Shown here piece after piece: positions 1-5,977 of a stretch of DNA of 6,629 nt. Within the stretch, counting starts at the first letter, position 1; each line of letters opens with the position of its first letter. Source of the stretch: JBDHUV01 sp039809365 (GTDB taxonomy: Bacteria; Patescibacteriota; Microgenomatia; Levybacterales; GWA1-39-11); contig JBDHUV010000039.1 of assembly GCA_039809365.1 (NCBI GenBank), forward strand, positions 1 through 6,629, read 5' to 3'. Both the position numbers and the translations under genes were made by a program. Below the pieces are notes generated by a model. It saw only the letters and a list, made by a program, of their open reading frames with translations, had not been told where the DNA came from and ran no database searches.

Positions 1-539
1 TCTGATAAATTAAGGAATATTTTATCTCCATGATACCTAAAAATATCTTCAGATTTGAATGTATTAAAAAATGCATCTGCACGATCTTCTGGAATATCAT
101 AGCAGCAAGAGCCAATTGATGCTCCAATAATAAACTGCATGGTATGATTCTCACTTCCAAGATCTCTTGCCACAGATACTAAATTATTTACAACTCCCGA
201 TAACATACCCCTATATCCTGCATGGGCAACACCAACAATATTTGATGTTTGATCATACAATGTAATCGGAACACAGTCTGCAGTTACTACACTTAAGAAT
301 ATTCCTGTTTTATCAGTAATAAGTCCATCTACAGAGTCAATCATCTGTGGAGTATAGTCATCTACATATGCGATTTTATTTCCATGTACTTGTCTCATAA
401 AATGAGTAGTTTCATACGGGATATCTTGTGCGTGGAGAAATGCACGGGCGTTTAATTCCTGAATTGCTTTATTTTTCATCATACTCCCATCTGATCGATG
501 TGAGATTGCTGAAATTATGTACGGATTTTCTTGTATCAT
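1..539 (-). CDS. pgeF: PgeF/YfiH-family peptidoglycan editing factor (multicopper 'laccase-domain' fold), C-terminus cut off by the window
   Basis: Translating the minus strand from the ATG at 539 gives 179 codons that run off the left edge; the family is usually about 240 residues, so roughly the last quarter is missing. Family motifs seen in order are an S-x-R-x-x-G-like N-terminus (SHRSDG, 13-18), RQVHG (49-53), DGLIT (71-75), TADCVPI (86-92), VAHAGYRG (104-111) and GASIGSCCYDI (139-149). His52, Cys89 and His106 match the family's metal-binding/catalytic triad. Known role of the family: PgeF removes muropeptide precursors carrying L-Ser in place of L-Ala, and homologues also show purine nucleoside phosphorylase or oxidase activity. 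The usual HAGWRG is HAGYRG here, a conservative change. The start overlaps the murE stop as ATGA, so translation is probably coupled to MurE synthesis; no Shine-Dalgarno is visible. Family assignment is secure, the exact substrate is inferred. Confidence 0.93.
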   Translation of the reverse strand, partial: MIQENPYIISAISHRSDGSMMKNKAIQELNARAFLHAQDIPYETTHFMRQVHGNKIAYVDDYTPQMIDSVDGLITDKTGIFLSVVTADCVPITLYDQTSNIVGVAHAGYRGMLSGVVNNLVSVARDLGSENHTMQFIIGASIGSCCYDIPEDRADAFFNTFKSEDIFRYHGDKIFLNLS

Positions 540-1768
540 ACTATTTTTTTTATAATATTTTTGATAACTGTATGGTCACTCCACGGGATTTCTCCTTGTC
601 CAAAGTTCATTGACTGTTCATGACCTTTCCCTGTTATCACTACAATGTCCCCTTTTTTAGCTAATGAAATTCCAAACTGGATTGCTTCTTTTCTATCAGG
701 AATCTGATATATAACACTCTCATCATCGAATACTTTCTCTGTTTTATTTTTCACCATTTTATGTCTTTTACTTTTTATGCCCCGTATGATCTCAGCATTT
801 ATATCCGAAACTTTTTCTGTTCTTGGATCTTCTGCAGTGAGAATAATAGTATCTGCATATACAGAGGATATTTTCCCCATATCAGGCCTTTTTTCTTTGT
901 CCCTTTCTCCAGCACTCCCAAATACATGGATAATTTTACCAGAGTACTCTGCTCTAATTGATGATAATAACGCTCTAAATGCAGTAGGAGTGTGCGCAAA
1001 ATCTACCATAATTGTAAATGGTTTTTCTTGCACAATTTCTTGTCTCCCTCTTGGGGTCTGAAACTCTTTTATTATTTTTTTAGCTTCTTCATAGGAAACA
1101 CCTACTTCCAAAACACACGCAAGTGCGGCCAATGCATTGTATTTATTAAACGCGCCTGGCATAGATACGATAAGAGGATAATTATCTAACGTAACATCAG
1201 ATTTACCATGAAGAGCAAATGTAACAGTATGAGGTTTTGAAGTATATGTGCCAAGTATTTGTTTGAGATATGAAAATGACATGTCCTCAGCATTAAGAAC
1301 TATCGTATCTGACATTTTCATAATTTTTGCTTTTGCGGCAACATACTGTTCATATGTTTTATGATAATCAAGATGTTCAGGTGCAATATTTGTGATGGCA
1401 CTCACTGCATAATGAACACCAAAGACTCTATTTTGATCAAGTGCATGAGAAGTTGTTTCGAGAACAAAATGAGTAATCCCTTTCTTTTTTGCAATAGAAA
1501 AATATTTTTGTAACTGGACACTGCTTGGAGTCGTTACATGAAATCCTGTATCATACGTTTTTCCATCAATTACTGCAGATACTGTAGTAAGCAATGCTGC
1601 TTTTTTTCCAGATTTCTGTAAAATATCATAGATAAGTGAAGCAGTGGTTGTTTTTCCATCTGTTCCGGTGACTCCAATAACAGTCATTGAGCGAGAAGGA
1701 AAACCATACAAAACATTTGCAGCAAGGGCTATTATAAGGTGAACGAAGTTCTTGGCTGTTCGTATCAT
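536..1768 (-). CDS. murE: MurE-type Mur ligase (UDP-MurNAc-tripeptide synthetase), short form lacking the N-terminal UDP-binding domain
   Basis: This cytoplasmic ligase would add the third amino acid (meso-DAP or a diamine such as lysine) to UDP-MurNAc-L-Ala-D-Glu using ATP. With the ATG at 1768 it has 410 residues: P-loop GVTGTDGKTTT (32-42), ETTSHA (104-109), NIAPEHLDYH (127-136), a candidate carbamylated lysine at 146, GAFNKYNALAALA (205-217), RGRQE (240-244), VDFAHTP (255-261), VFGSAGERDKEKRP (282-295), EDPRTE (313-318) and TGKGHEQ (379-385). The EDPR element replaces the DNPR motif typical of DAP-adding MurE; its arginine is kept, so a dibasic substrate is likely but DAP versus lysine is open. 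Family members are usually near 490 residues; the roughly 90-residue UDP-binding domain is replaced here by about 27 residues with a hydrophobic stretch (8-21). A GTG at 1780 is in frame just after a TAA, but it lies upstream of the transcription start predicted from the promoter at 1783-1811, so ATG is preferred. No Shine-Dalgarno precedes either. Stop is TGA, overlapping pgeF. Confidence 0.93.
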   Translation of the reverse strand: MIRTAKNFVHLIIALAANVLYGFPSRSMTVIGVTGTDGKTTTASLIYDILQKSGKKAALLTTVSAVIDGKTYDTGFHVTTPSSVQLQKYFSIAKKKGITHFVLETTSHALDQNRVFGVHYAVSAITNIAPEHLDYHKTYEQYVAAKAKIMKMSDTIVLNAEDMSFSYLKQILGTYTSKPHTVTFALHGKSDVTLDNYPLIVSMPGAFNKYNALAALACVLEVGVSYEEAKKIIKEFQTPRGRQEIVQEKPFTIMVDFAHTPTAFRALLSSIRAEYSGKIIHVFGSAGERDKEKRPDMGKISSVYADTIILTAEDPRTEKVSDINAEIIRGIKSKRHKMVKNKTEKVFDDESVIYQIPDRKEAIQFGISLAKKGDIVVITGKGHEQSMNFGQGEIPWSDHTVIKNIIKKIV

Positions 1769-1782
1769 GAATATATACACAT

Positions 1783-1811
1783 ATTATAGGGGCATTGCTG
1801 CATTTTCACAA
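1783..1811 (-). promoter_or_regulatory. Sigma-70-type promoter for murE-pgeF
   Basis: On the minus strand, TTGTGA (1806-1811, four of six matches to TTGACA) and a perfect TATAAT (1783-1788) are separated by exactly 17 bases. The promoter lies in the 59-base gap between the ftsI stop and the murE ATG. Transcription should begin near 1776, leaving only about 8 bases before the ATG at 1768, so the message would be nearly leaderless. It would let murE and pgeF be expressed independently of the upstream MraZ-controlled promoter. The sequence match is direct; activity is inferred. Confidence 0.7.
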
Positions 1812-1827
1812 CGATATGCTTGCCTTT

Positions 1828-3516
1828 TTAATAATTAGGTTTAATATTGTAATAATTGACCAAATTACGAGCAATATCAAAAAAAACAGGGGCAGCAGTT
1901 TCTGAACCATAAATAGAAGATTTCGGTCTGTCTATCAATACAAGCATCGTTACTTTCGGATCATCTGCAGGAAAAAAGCCAACAAAAGACGCAATCGTTT
2001 TTGTAGGGTCATAATGCCCTGCAACAGGGATTTGAGCAGTACCAGTTTTTCCTGCAACTCTGTACCCTGGTAATTTAGTCCATTGTGATTCACCTTTTTC
2101 AACTGAGTTTACCATCATCCATGTCATAACTTCACTCGTTGTCTTTGTAATTGGCTCACTGGTTACTTCAGTCTCAATATTAATTACTTTGCCTTTTTCT
2201 GTTTTTATAGACTCAACTACATGAGGTTTTACCATCTTCCCTTCATTTGCGATAGCATTCACTGCAGTGACAAGTTGGATAGGAGTGATGGAGATACCTT
2301 GTCCAAAACTTGCAGTTGCAAGATCAATAGGAAGCCATGTATTTCTATCCCGAATAATACCACTCGATTCTCCTTGTACATCAATACCTGTATAACTTCC
2401 AATCCCGAATCTATCAAGATATGAGATGAACTTTTCAAGTCCCAGCTTGCGAGCAACAAACACCATTCCCGTATTATCTGAGTGCTGGATTACTTCAGTC
2501 ATTGTAGTATTTGGATAGTACTGATCATTCCATGTTTTTATTTTATATCCGCTAATCTCAACCGCTTTATCACAGATATCACACCGAGTATCTGGTTTTA
2601 CTACTTTCTCATTAATGCCAGCTGCCATCACTAACACTTTAAATGTAGAACCAGGCTCATAGAGGCTCGAAAAGAGAGGACTTCGATAGGAGTTGGGTTC
2701 AAACTCATAATACTGTTGAGGATCAAAATTAGGAACAGAAGAAGCAGCCAAAACTTTTCCTGTTTTTGACTCTAAAATAATGACACTTCCACCCTCTGCT
2801 CCGTATCGTTGTACTCCGTCTTTTAACTCTCTATCAACAACAAACTGTACTGCTCTATCAATTGTTAAGGTAAGTGTCCGCCCATCAATTTTTTTCTCTT
2901 CGCGCACATCACTAATAACAGGATTTCCTAATGCATCTTTTACTACATATAATCTTCCTGGTCTTCCTTTCAACTGTTCATTATAATACCCTTCAACACC
3001 AAAATATCCTTTGTCCTCTCCTTGTTCAGTTTTTCCTACAAACCCAATCATATGGGCTGCCATTGATGCTTCTGGATATAATCGAATACTTTCTTGTTCA
3101 AAACCAATACCAGGAATACCTAGTTTCTGGATTTTATCTCTTGTTTCTCCGTCAATCTGCGATTTGAGCCTTACCCAAAAAAGATCTTGTTTTAGTAATG
3201 CAGAGATGGAAGCAGAATCTCTTTCTAACAACGGCGCAAGTGCATCTGAAACCTCTTGTCTATCAGAGATCTGTTTAGGATTTGCATATACTAAAAATGT
3301 AGGCTTATTTGTTGCTAAAGGAAATCCATCACTTGCCAGTATCTCTCCTCTTGCAGAGTCTACAAGAAGACTCTCATAACTTTGCATTCTGCTTTGATCA
3401 CGAAGATCTTGTGCTTTTACAACTTGCCAGAAAAAAAGCCGCATAAGAACAAATCCATAGAGGAGCCCGAATACTGTAAGGACAAGTATAATACGATACT
3501 TTGTAGGTTTATTCAT
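1828..3516 (-). CDS. ftsI: FtsI/PBP2-type penicillin-binding protein (septal peptidoglycan D,D-transpeptidase, class B)
   Basis: A 562-residue class B penicillin-binding protein that would cross-link peptidoglycan at the division septum. It has a short cytoplasmic N-terminus, one membrane anchor (about 8-30), a dimerisation/pedestal domain opening with DSARGEILASDG (53-64, the family's RGxIxDRxG element) and including RLYPEASMAAHMIGFVG (145-161), then the transpeptidase domain. Active-site motifs are complete: SxxK as STFK (Ser290 nucleophile, Lys293), SxN as SDN (346-348) and KTGT (490-493). No C-terminal PASTA repeats are present; the protein ends about 70 residues after KTGT. An extracytoplasmic CDIC pair (Cys312, Cys315) sits between SxxK and SxN. 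FtsI versus an elongation PBP2 cannot be told from motifs alone, but location just after an ftsL-like gene in a dcw cluster supports FtsI. The ATG at 3516 lies 35 bases past the ftsL stop; no Shine-Dalgarno is visible. Stop is TAA. Confidence 0.94.
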   Translation of the reverse strand: MNKPTKYRIILVLTVFGLLYGFVLMRLFFWQVVKAQDLRDQSRMQSYESLLVDSARGEILASDGFPLATNKPTFLVYANPKQISDRQEVSDALAPLLERDSASISALLKQDLFWVRLKSQIDGETRDKIQKLGIPGIGFEQESIRLYPEASMAAHMIGFVGKTEQGEDKGYFGVEGYYNEQLKGRPGRLYVVKDALGNPVISDVREEKKIDGRTLTLTIDRAVQFVVDRELKDGVQRYGAEGGSVIILESKTGKVLAASSVPNFDPQQYYEFEPNSYRSPLFSSLYEPGSTFKVLVMAAGINEKVVKPDTRCDICDKAVEISGYKIKTWNDQYYPNTTMTEVIQHSDNTGMVFVARKLGLEKFISYLDRFGIGSYTGIDVQGESSGIIRDRNTWLPIDLATASFGQGISITPIQLVTAVNAIANEGKMVKPHVVESIKTEKGKVINIETEVTSEPITKTTSEVMTWMMVNSVEKGESQWTKLPGYRVAGKTGTAQIPVAGHYDPTKTIASFVGFFPADDPKVTMLVLIDRPKSSIYGSETAAPVFFDIARNLVNYYNIKPNY

Positions 3517-3551
3517 GGATAAATACTGTATGTGAACTGACTAAGTCGTAC

Positions 3552-3884
3552 TTATTGACGAGCAACTTGAACTGGGGTATTAAGAGAAATCGTACTAACA
3601 GGTTCTTTGAATCCAAACTCCGCTGCGCGAGAAGCGACAGATTCATACGATGAAAGTTCATATACTTTTGCTTGTAAAATCTCATTTTCTTGAACAATTA
3701 CTGCAAGTTCCCTTTTCAGCTTACTTGCAACAATACTATCTGTTGCCATTCTGTTACTAAAGAAAATATTAACACCTTCAAGTGTCAACGCACTTAGGAT
3801 AAGAAGTACAACTACTACTTTTATTGTACTAATTTTAAACCATTTGTGTGTTCTGGTTTTTTTGTCAAATGTAATTTTATTCAT
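3552..3884 (-). CDS. ftsL: FtsL/DivIC-like septum formation protein (small bitopic coiled-coil protein)
   Basis: A 110-residue protein with a basic cytoplasmic tail (1-18), one membrane span (about 19-42) and an extracytoplasmic helix likely to form a coiled coil (about 51-80, with spaced Leu/Ile/Val), then VASRAAEFGF (83-92), which resembles the IAREKLGM-like element ending the coiled coil in FtsL/FtsB/DivIC. In the known family these proteins assemble with FtsB/DivIC and FtsQ/DivIB and activate FtsW-FtsI. Sequence similarity in this family is weak, so the call rests on topology plus the classic position between rsmH and ftsI. The ATG at 3884 overlaps the rsmH end by 8 bases, indicating translational coupling, and there is no Shine-Dalgarno. 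It could equally be the FtsB/DivIC paralogue. Stop is TAA at 3552-3554. Confidence 0.78.
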   Translation of the reverse strand: MNKITFDKKTRTHKWFKISTIKVVVVLLILSALTLEGVNIFFSNRMATDSIVASKLKRELAVIVQENEILQAKVYELSSYESVASRAAEFGFKEPVSTISLNTPVQVARQ

Positions 3885-4773
3885 AATGTGTTATAAAAAC
3901 TCTCATTTTTGCACTTCTGGATCTTGGATTTATATTTTTCTCTTCTTCAGAAGCAATTATTGGTTTTTTTGTAAGAATTTTTCCATATTTTTTCTGTTCA
4001 AACTCTCTGAATGTATTTTTTACAATTCTATCTTCTAAAGAATGGAAAGAGATAACTACGATTCTCCCACCACTATTAGTTATAGATAATGCTCCTGCTA
4101 ATCCTTTCCTCAATACATCTAGCTCTGTATTTACTGCTATTCGTATTGCTTGAAAAACTCTGGTTGCAGGATGTATTTTTTCGTTTCTTCTAATAACCTT
4201 CTTTATAATACTCACGAGCTCACCTGTTGACTGTATTTTTTTTTCTTTTCGTGCCTCAACAATTGCTTCTACAACTTGTGCAGCTTGTTGCTCTTCCCCA
4301 TACTTTAACAACACTTCTTCCAATACTTCAGGAGCCCATGTATTCACTACTTCATATGCGCTTAATTCTTGCTCAGCATCCATTCTCATATCTAATGGTT
4401 GGTCACCTCGAAAACTAAATCCGCGTAAGGACGAATCTATCTGGAAACTAGACATTCCTAGATCAAATAAAACTCCCTCACTTTTTTCAAATCCATGTAA
4501 ATGTGCCAATGATTGGATCTCTCCAAAATTTCCTTTTACTACCGTAACTTTTTTTTCATCCTTAAATCTCTTATTCAAATGTGTTAATGCATCATCATCC
4601 TGATCTATTGCAAGAACTTCCCCTCCTCTTGCTACTATCTCTTGTGTATGGCCTCCACCTCCAGCAGTTGCATCTATATATTTTGATCCTTTTCCTACTT
4701 CAAGTGCTTGTATCGCTTCCTCTAATAAAACAGATATATGGCCAAACTCAGTATTCGGATCGTCTTTACTCAT
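3877..4773 (-). CDS. rsmH: RsmH (MraW), 16S rRNA cytosine-1402 N4-methyltransferase
   Basis: A 298-residue SAM-dependent methyltransferase that modifies N4 of C1402 in the 16S rRNA decoding centre; its length is normal for the family. Motifs are HISVLLEE (12-19), the SAM-binding DATAGGGGH (34-42), an acidic strand end AIDQDDDA (55-62), DLGMSSFQID (104-113, family DLGxSSxQLD), RGFSFRGDQPLDMRMD (117-132), HPATRVFQAIRIAVNTEL (201-218), ISFHSLEDRIVK (241-252) and the C-terminal NPRSRSAKMR (282-291). All signature blocks are intact. The gene starts inside the last codons of mraZ (8-base overlap) and its own end overlaps the ftsL-like start by 8 bases, so the three form a tightly coupled run. It is the only gene here with a clear Shine-Dalgarno, AGGAG, 6 bases before its ATG. 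Confidence 0.97.
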   Translation of the reverse strand: MSKDDPNTEFGHISVLLEEAIQALEVGKGSKYIDATAGGGGHTQEIVARGGEVLAIDQDDDALTHLNKRFKDEKKVTVVKGNFGEIQSLAHLHGFEKSEGVLFDLGMSSFQIDSSLRGFSFRGDQPLDMRMDAEQELSAYEVVNTWAPEVLEEVLLKYGEEQQAAQVVEAIVEARKEKKIQSTGELVSIIKKVIRRNEKIHPATRVFQAIRIAVNTELDVLRKGLAGALSITNSGGRIVVISFHSLEDRIVKNTFREFEQKKYGKILTKKPIIASEEEKNINPRSRSAKMRVFITHYE

Positions 4774-5206
4774 TTCCCTCTCCTGTTAATTTTTCTGCAA
4801 TAGTTGCTATCATTCCGTTTTTTGTCATCTCTGCTTCATGTTTGTGCCATTCTTTTGTGTCCCAGATCTCAACAAATCTCCCAACTCCAATAAATATAAT
4901 GTCTTTTTCAATTCCCGCGTATTCTTTTAAATAGTCAGGTAGCACAAATCTTCCTTTTGTATCCAGTTGTATTTCAGTTGCGTTACCAAGAAGAAATCTT
5001 TGAAGATTCCGAACGTTTCTTTCAATAAACGGACGTCCTTCTGTTCCTTCCAGTAACGTCCTCCATTGTAGTTCGGGTACAATAATGAGGTTTTTCTCAA
5101 GCCCTTTTGTTATTACTATGTCCGCACCTAGTTCTGAGCGAAATTTCTTTGGCAGTGCTGTTCTCTTCTTCTCGTCTAGTACACTTTCAAACTGCCCTAC
5201 TATCAT
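4766..5206 (-). CDS. mraZ: MraZ, transcriptional regulator of the dcw cluster
   Basis: A 146-residue protein of normal family length with two SpoVT-AbrB-type half domains. Each carries the signature D-x-x-x-R: DEKKRTALPKKFR (11-23) and DTKGRFVLPDYLKEYA (82-97). The conserved N-terminal GQFE and the central ERNVRNLQRFLLGNATE region (62-78) also match the family. MraZ is known to form ring-shaped oligomers and to bind tandem TGGG repeats before its own gene, repressing the dcw operon. Three such repeats lie 32-56 bases before this start, so autoregulation is strongly suggested. It is the first gene of the operon, and its end overlaps rsmH by 8 bases (stop TAA at 4766-4768). The ATG at 5206 gives the standard N-terminus; only an A-rich tract, not a Shine-Dalgarno, precedes it. 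Confidence 0.96.
   Translation of the reverse strand: MIVGQFESVLDEKKRTALPKKFRSELGADIVITKGLEKNLIIVPELQWRTLLEGTEGRPFIERNVRNLQRFLLGNATEIQLDTKGRFVLPDYLKEYAGIEKDIIFIGVGRFVEIWDTKEWHKHEAEMTKNGMIATIAEKLTGEGNE
4780..4784 (-). promoter_or_regulatory. Shine-Dalgarno site for rsmH
   Basis: AGGAG on the minus strand, 6 bases before the ATG at 4773, lies within the end of mraZ. It fixes the rsmH start and is the only strong ribosome binding site in the window. Confidence 0.75.
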
Positions 5207-5237
5207 ATCTTTTATTCTTTTTTAATTTCTTATGTAT

Positions 5238-5262
5238 CCCACTCGTTCCCACTTTCGCCCAC
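5238..5262 (-). promoter_or_regulatory. MraZ operator: three GTGGG direct repeats at 10-bp period
   Basis: On the minus strand GTGGG occurs at 5258-5262, 5248-5252 and 5238-5242, each pair separated by exactly 5 bases. This is the organisation described for MraZ binding repeats (TGGG units with 5-base spacers, one per helical turn). The array lies just downstream of the predicted -10 box, covering about +1 to +25, where bound MraZ would block transcription. The repeats are seen directly; MraZ binding is inferred from the family. Confidence 0.88.
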
Positions 5263-5269
5263 TTATATA

Positions 5270-5298
5270 TTTTTAATATACTTTTCACACAATGTCAA
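5270..5298 (-). promoter_or_regulatory. Promoter of the mraZ (dcw) operon
   Basis: A perfect -35 box TTGACA (5293-5298, minus strand) is followed after 17 bases by TAAAAA (5270-5275, four of six matches to TATAAT) inside a very AT-rich stretch. Transcription would start near 5263, directly before the first GTGGG repeat, giving a leader of about 57 bases. The exact -10 box is uncertain because several A/T hexamers are possible. The rest of the gap back to 5400 shows no other recognisable signal. Confidence 0.65.
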
Positions 5299-5400
5299 GC
5301 CCAATTTCGAGTGAAATAGAGTCTGATATTTGTTTAAAGCACTATATGTAACAGTCGTGAAAATTTCTTACAATTAGGAAAAATAGGTATGTAGATATAC

Positions 5401-5895
5401 TTATTCAGTCATATCTACTGAAGATTGAAGTTGTGCGCGATCTCCATTTGTATAGGTGACTTTTGCAGTAACAGTAACAAGAGTTATTCCTTTATCTGGT
5501 TTACAAGTCCCACTTGAACAAGTCCCAAGATATACTTTTTTTGGTAATGATTCTCCACCCTCTATATCTATTTCTCCAAAAGTACCACGAGGGAGATCTC
5601 CTTCAGCATTATAACTCAGATCATATTCTATGAGCTTAATCCCTTCTGGTTTTGTTACATCTATTAACACATTCTGTTTGTCTGTTGAAGCTTCAAGAGT
5701 AAATCCAATATCTTCTGGTTCAATCTCGCGGAGTACTTGCTGAGTCGGACGAGTTGAAGAGTCATCTTCTGCTTTGTTACGAGTCATCATAAATACAACC
5801 CCTCCAATTAAAGCGAGAACCAGTACTGCACCGCCTAAAATTAATAACATCTTGTTCATAGCATTTGGTTTTTTATTTTGCTCGGTTGTGTCCAT
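5401..5895 (-). CDS. Unknown single-pass membrane protein with extracytoplasmic beta-rich domain and a C-x4-C pair
   Basis: I do not recognise a named family. The 164-residue product has a polar N-terminal tail, one membrane span (about 15-38), then a polar linker and an extracytoplasmic domain. That domain has alternating strand-like segments, for example IKLIEYDLSY (86-95) and ITLVTVTAKVTYTNG (137-151), suggesting an immunoglobulin-like sandwich. Two cysteines, Cys126 and Cys131, lie in GTCSSGTCKPDKG (124-136) and could form a small disulfide-closed loop. There is no lipobox. The gene ends 194 bases before mraZ and has a separate promoter, so it is probably not part of the MraZ-controlled operon. 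The ATG at 5895 has no Shine-Dalgarno; the promoter position suggests a leaderless message. A role at the cell surface is inferred from topology only. Confidence 0.82.
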   Translation of the reverse strand: MDTTEQNKKPNAMNKMLLILGGAVLVLALIGGVVFMMTRNKAEDDSSTRPTQQVLREIEPEDIGFTLEASTDKQNVLIDVTKPEGIKLIEYDLSYNAEGDLPRGTFGEIDIEGGESLPKKVYLGTCSSGTCKPDKGITLVTVTAKVTYTNGDRAQLQSSVDMTE

Positions 5896-5901
5896 ACCTA
5901 A

Positions 5902-5931
5902 ACTTTACAATGAAAATTAATTACAAGTCAA
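5902..5931 (-). promoter_or_regulatory. Promoter for the 5401-5895 gene, probably giving a leaderless mRNA
   Basis: TTGACT (5926-5931, five of six matches to TTGACA) and TAAAGT (5902-5907, four of six to TATAAT) are 18 bases apart on the minus strand. Only 6 bases separate the -10 box from the ATG at 5895, so the expected start of transcription is at or next to the A of the ATG. Not experimentally supported; a chance match is possible in AT-rich DNA. Confidence 0.5.
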
Positions 5932-5960
5932 TAGGAGAATATTCGTCCCTAACAAAGTAA

Positions 5961-5973
5961 CCCAATTTTTGGG
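5961..5973 (-). terminator. Possible weak terminator hairpin after the 5978-6439 gene
   Basis: Five bases after the TAA of the upstream gene, CCCAA and TTGGG form a 5-bp stem around a 3-base AAA loop on the minus strand. The bases after it (TTACTTTGTT) are T-rich but not a clean U tract. Its position between one gene end and the next promoter fits a terminator, but the stem is short. Confidence 0.3.
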
Positions 5974-5977
5974 GAGA

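Noticed and set aside
3011..3379. 122-codon open frame on the plus strand
   Set aside because: It lies wholly antisense to the FtsI-type gene, whose motifs are intact, and its translation shows no recognisable domain. It is a shadow frame.
3517..3551. TACAGT in the ftsL-ftsI gap as a possible -10 box
   Set aside because: No -35-like hexamer at a suitable distance; the 35-base gap fits read-through from ftsL.
4581..4934. 117-codon open frame on the plus strand
   Set aside because: Antisense to rsmH and mraZ, with a low-complexity Leu/His-rich product as expected from reading coding DNA backwards.
5387..5400. Small hairpin (GTAT/ATAC) followed by a T run after the 5401-5895 gene
   Set aside because: The stem is only 4 bp and AT-rich, and the T run is separated from it; too weak to call a terminator.
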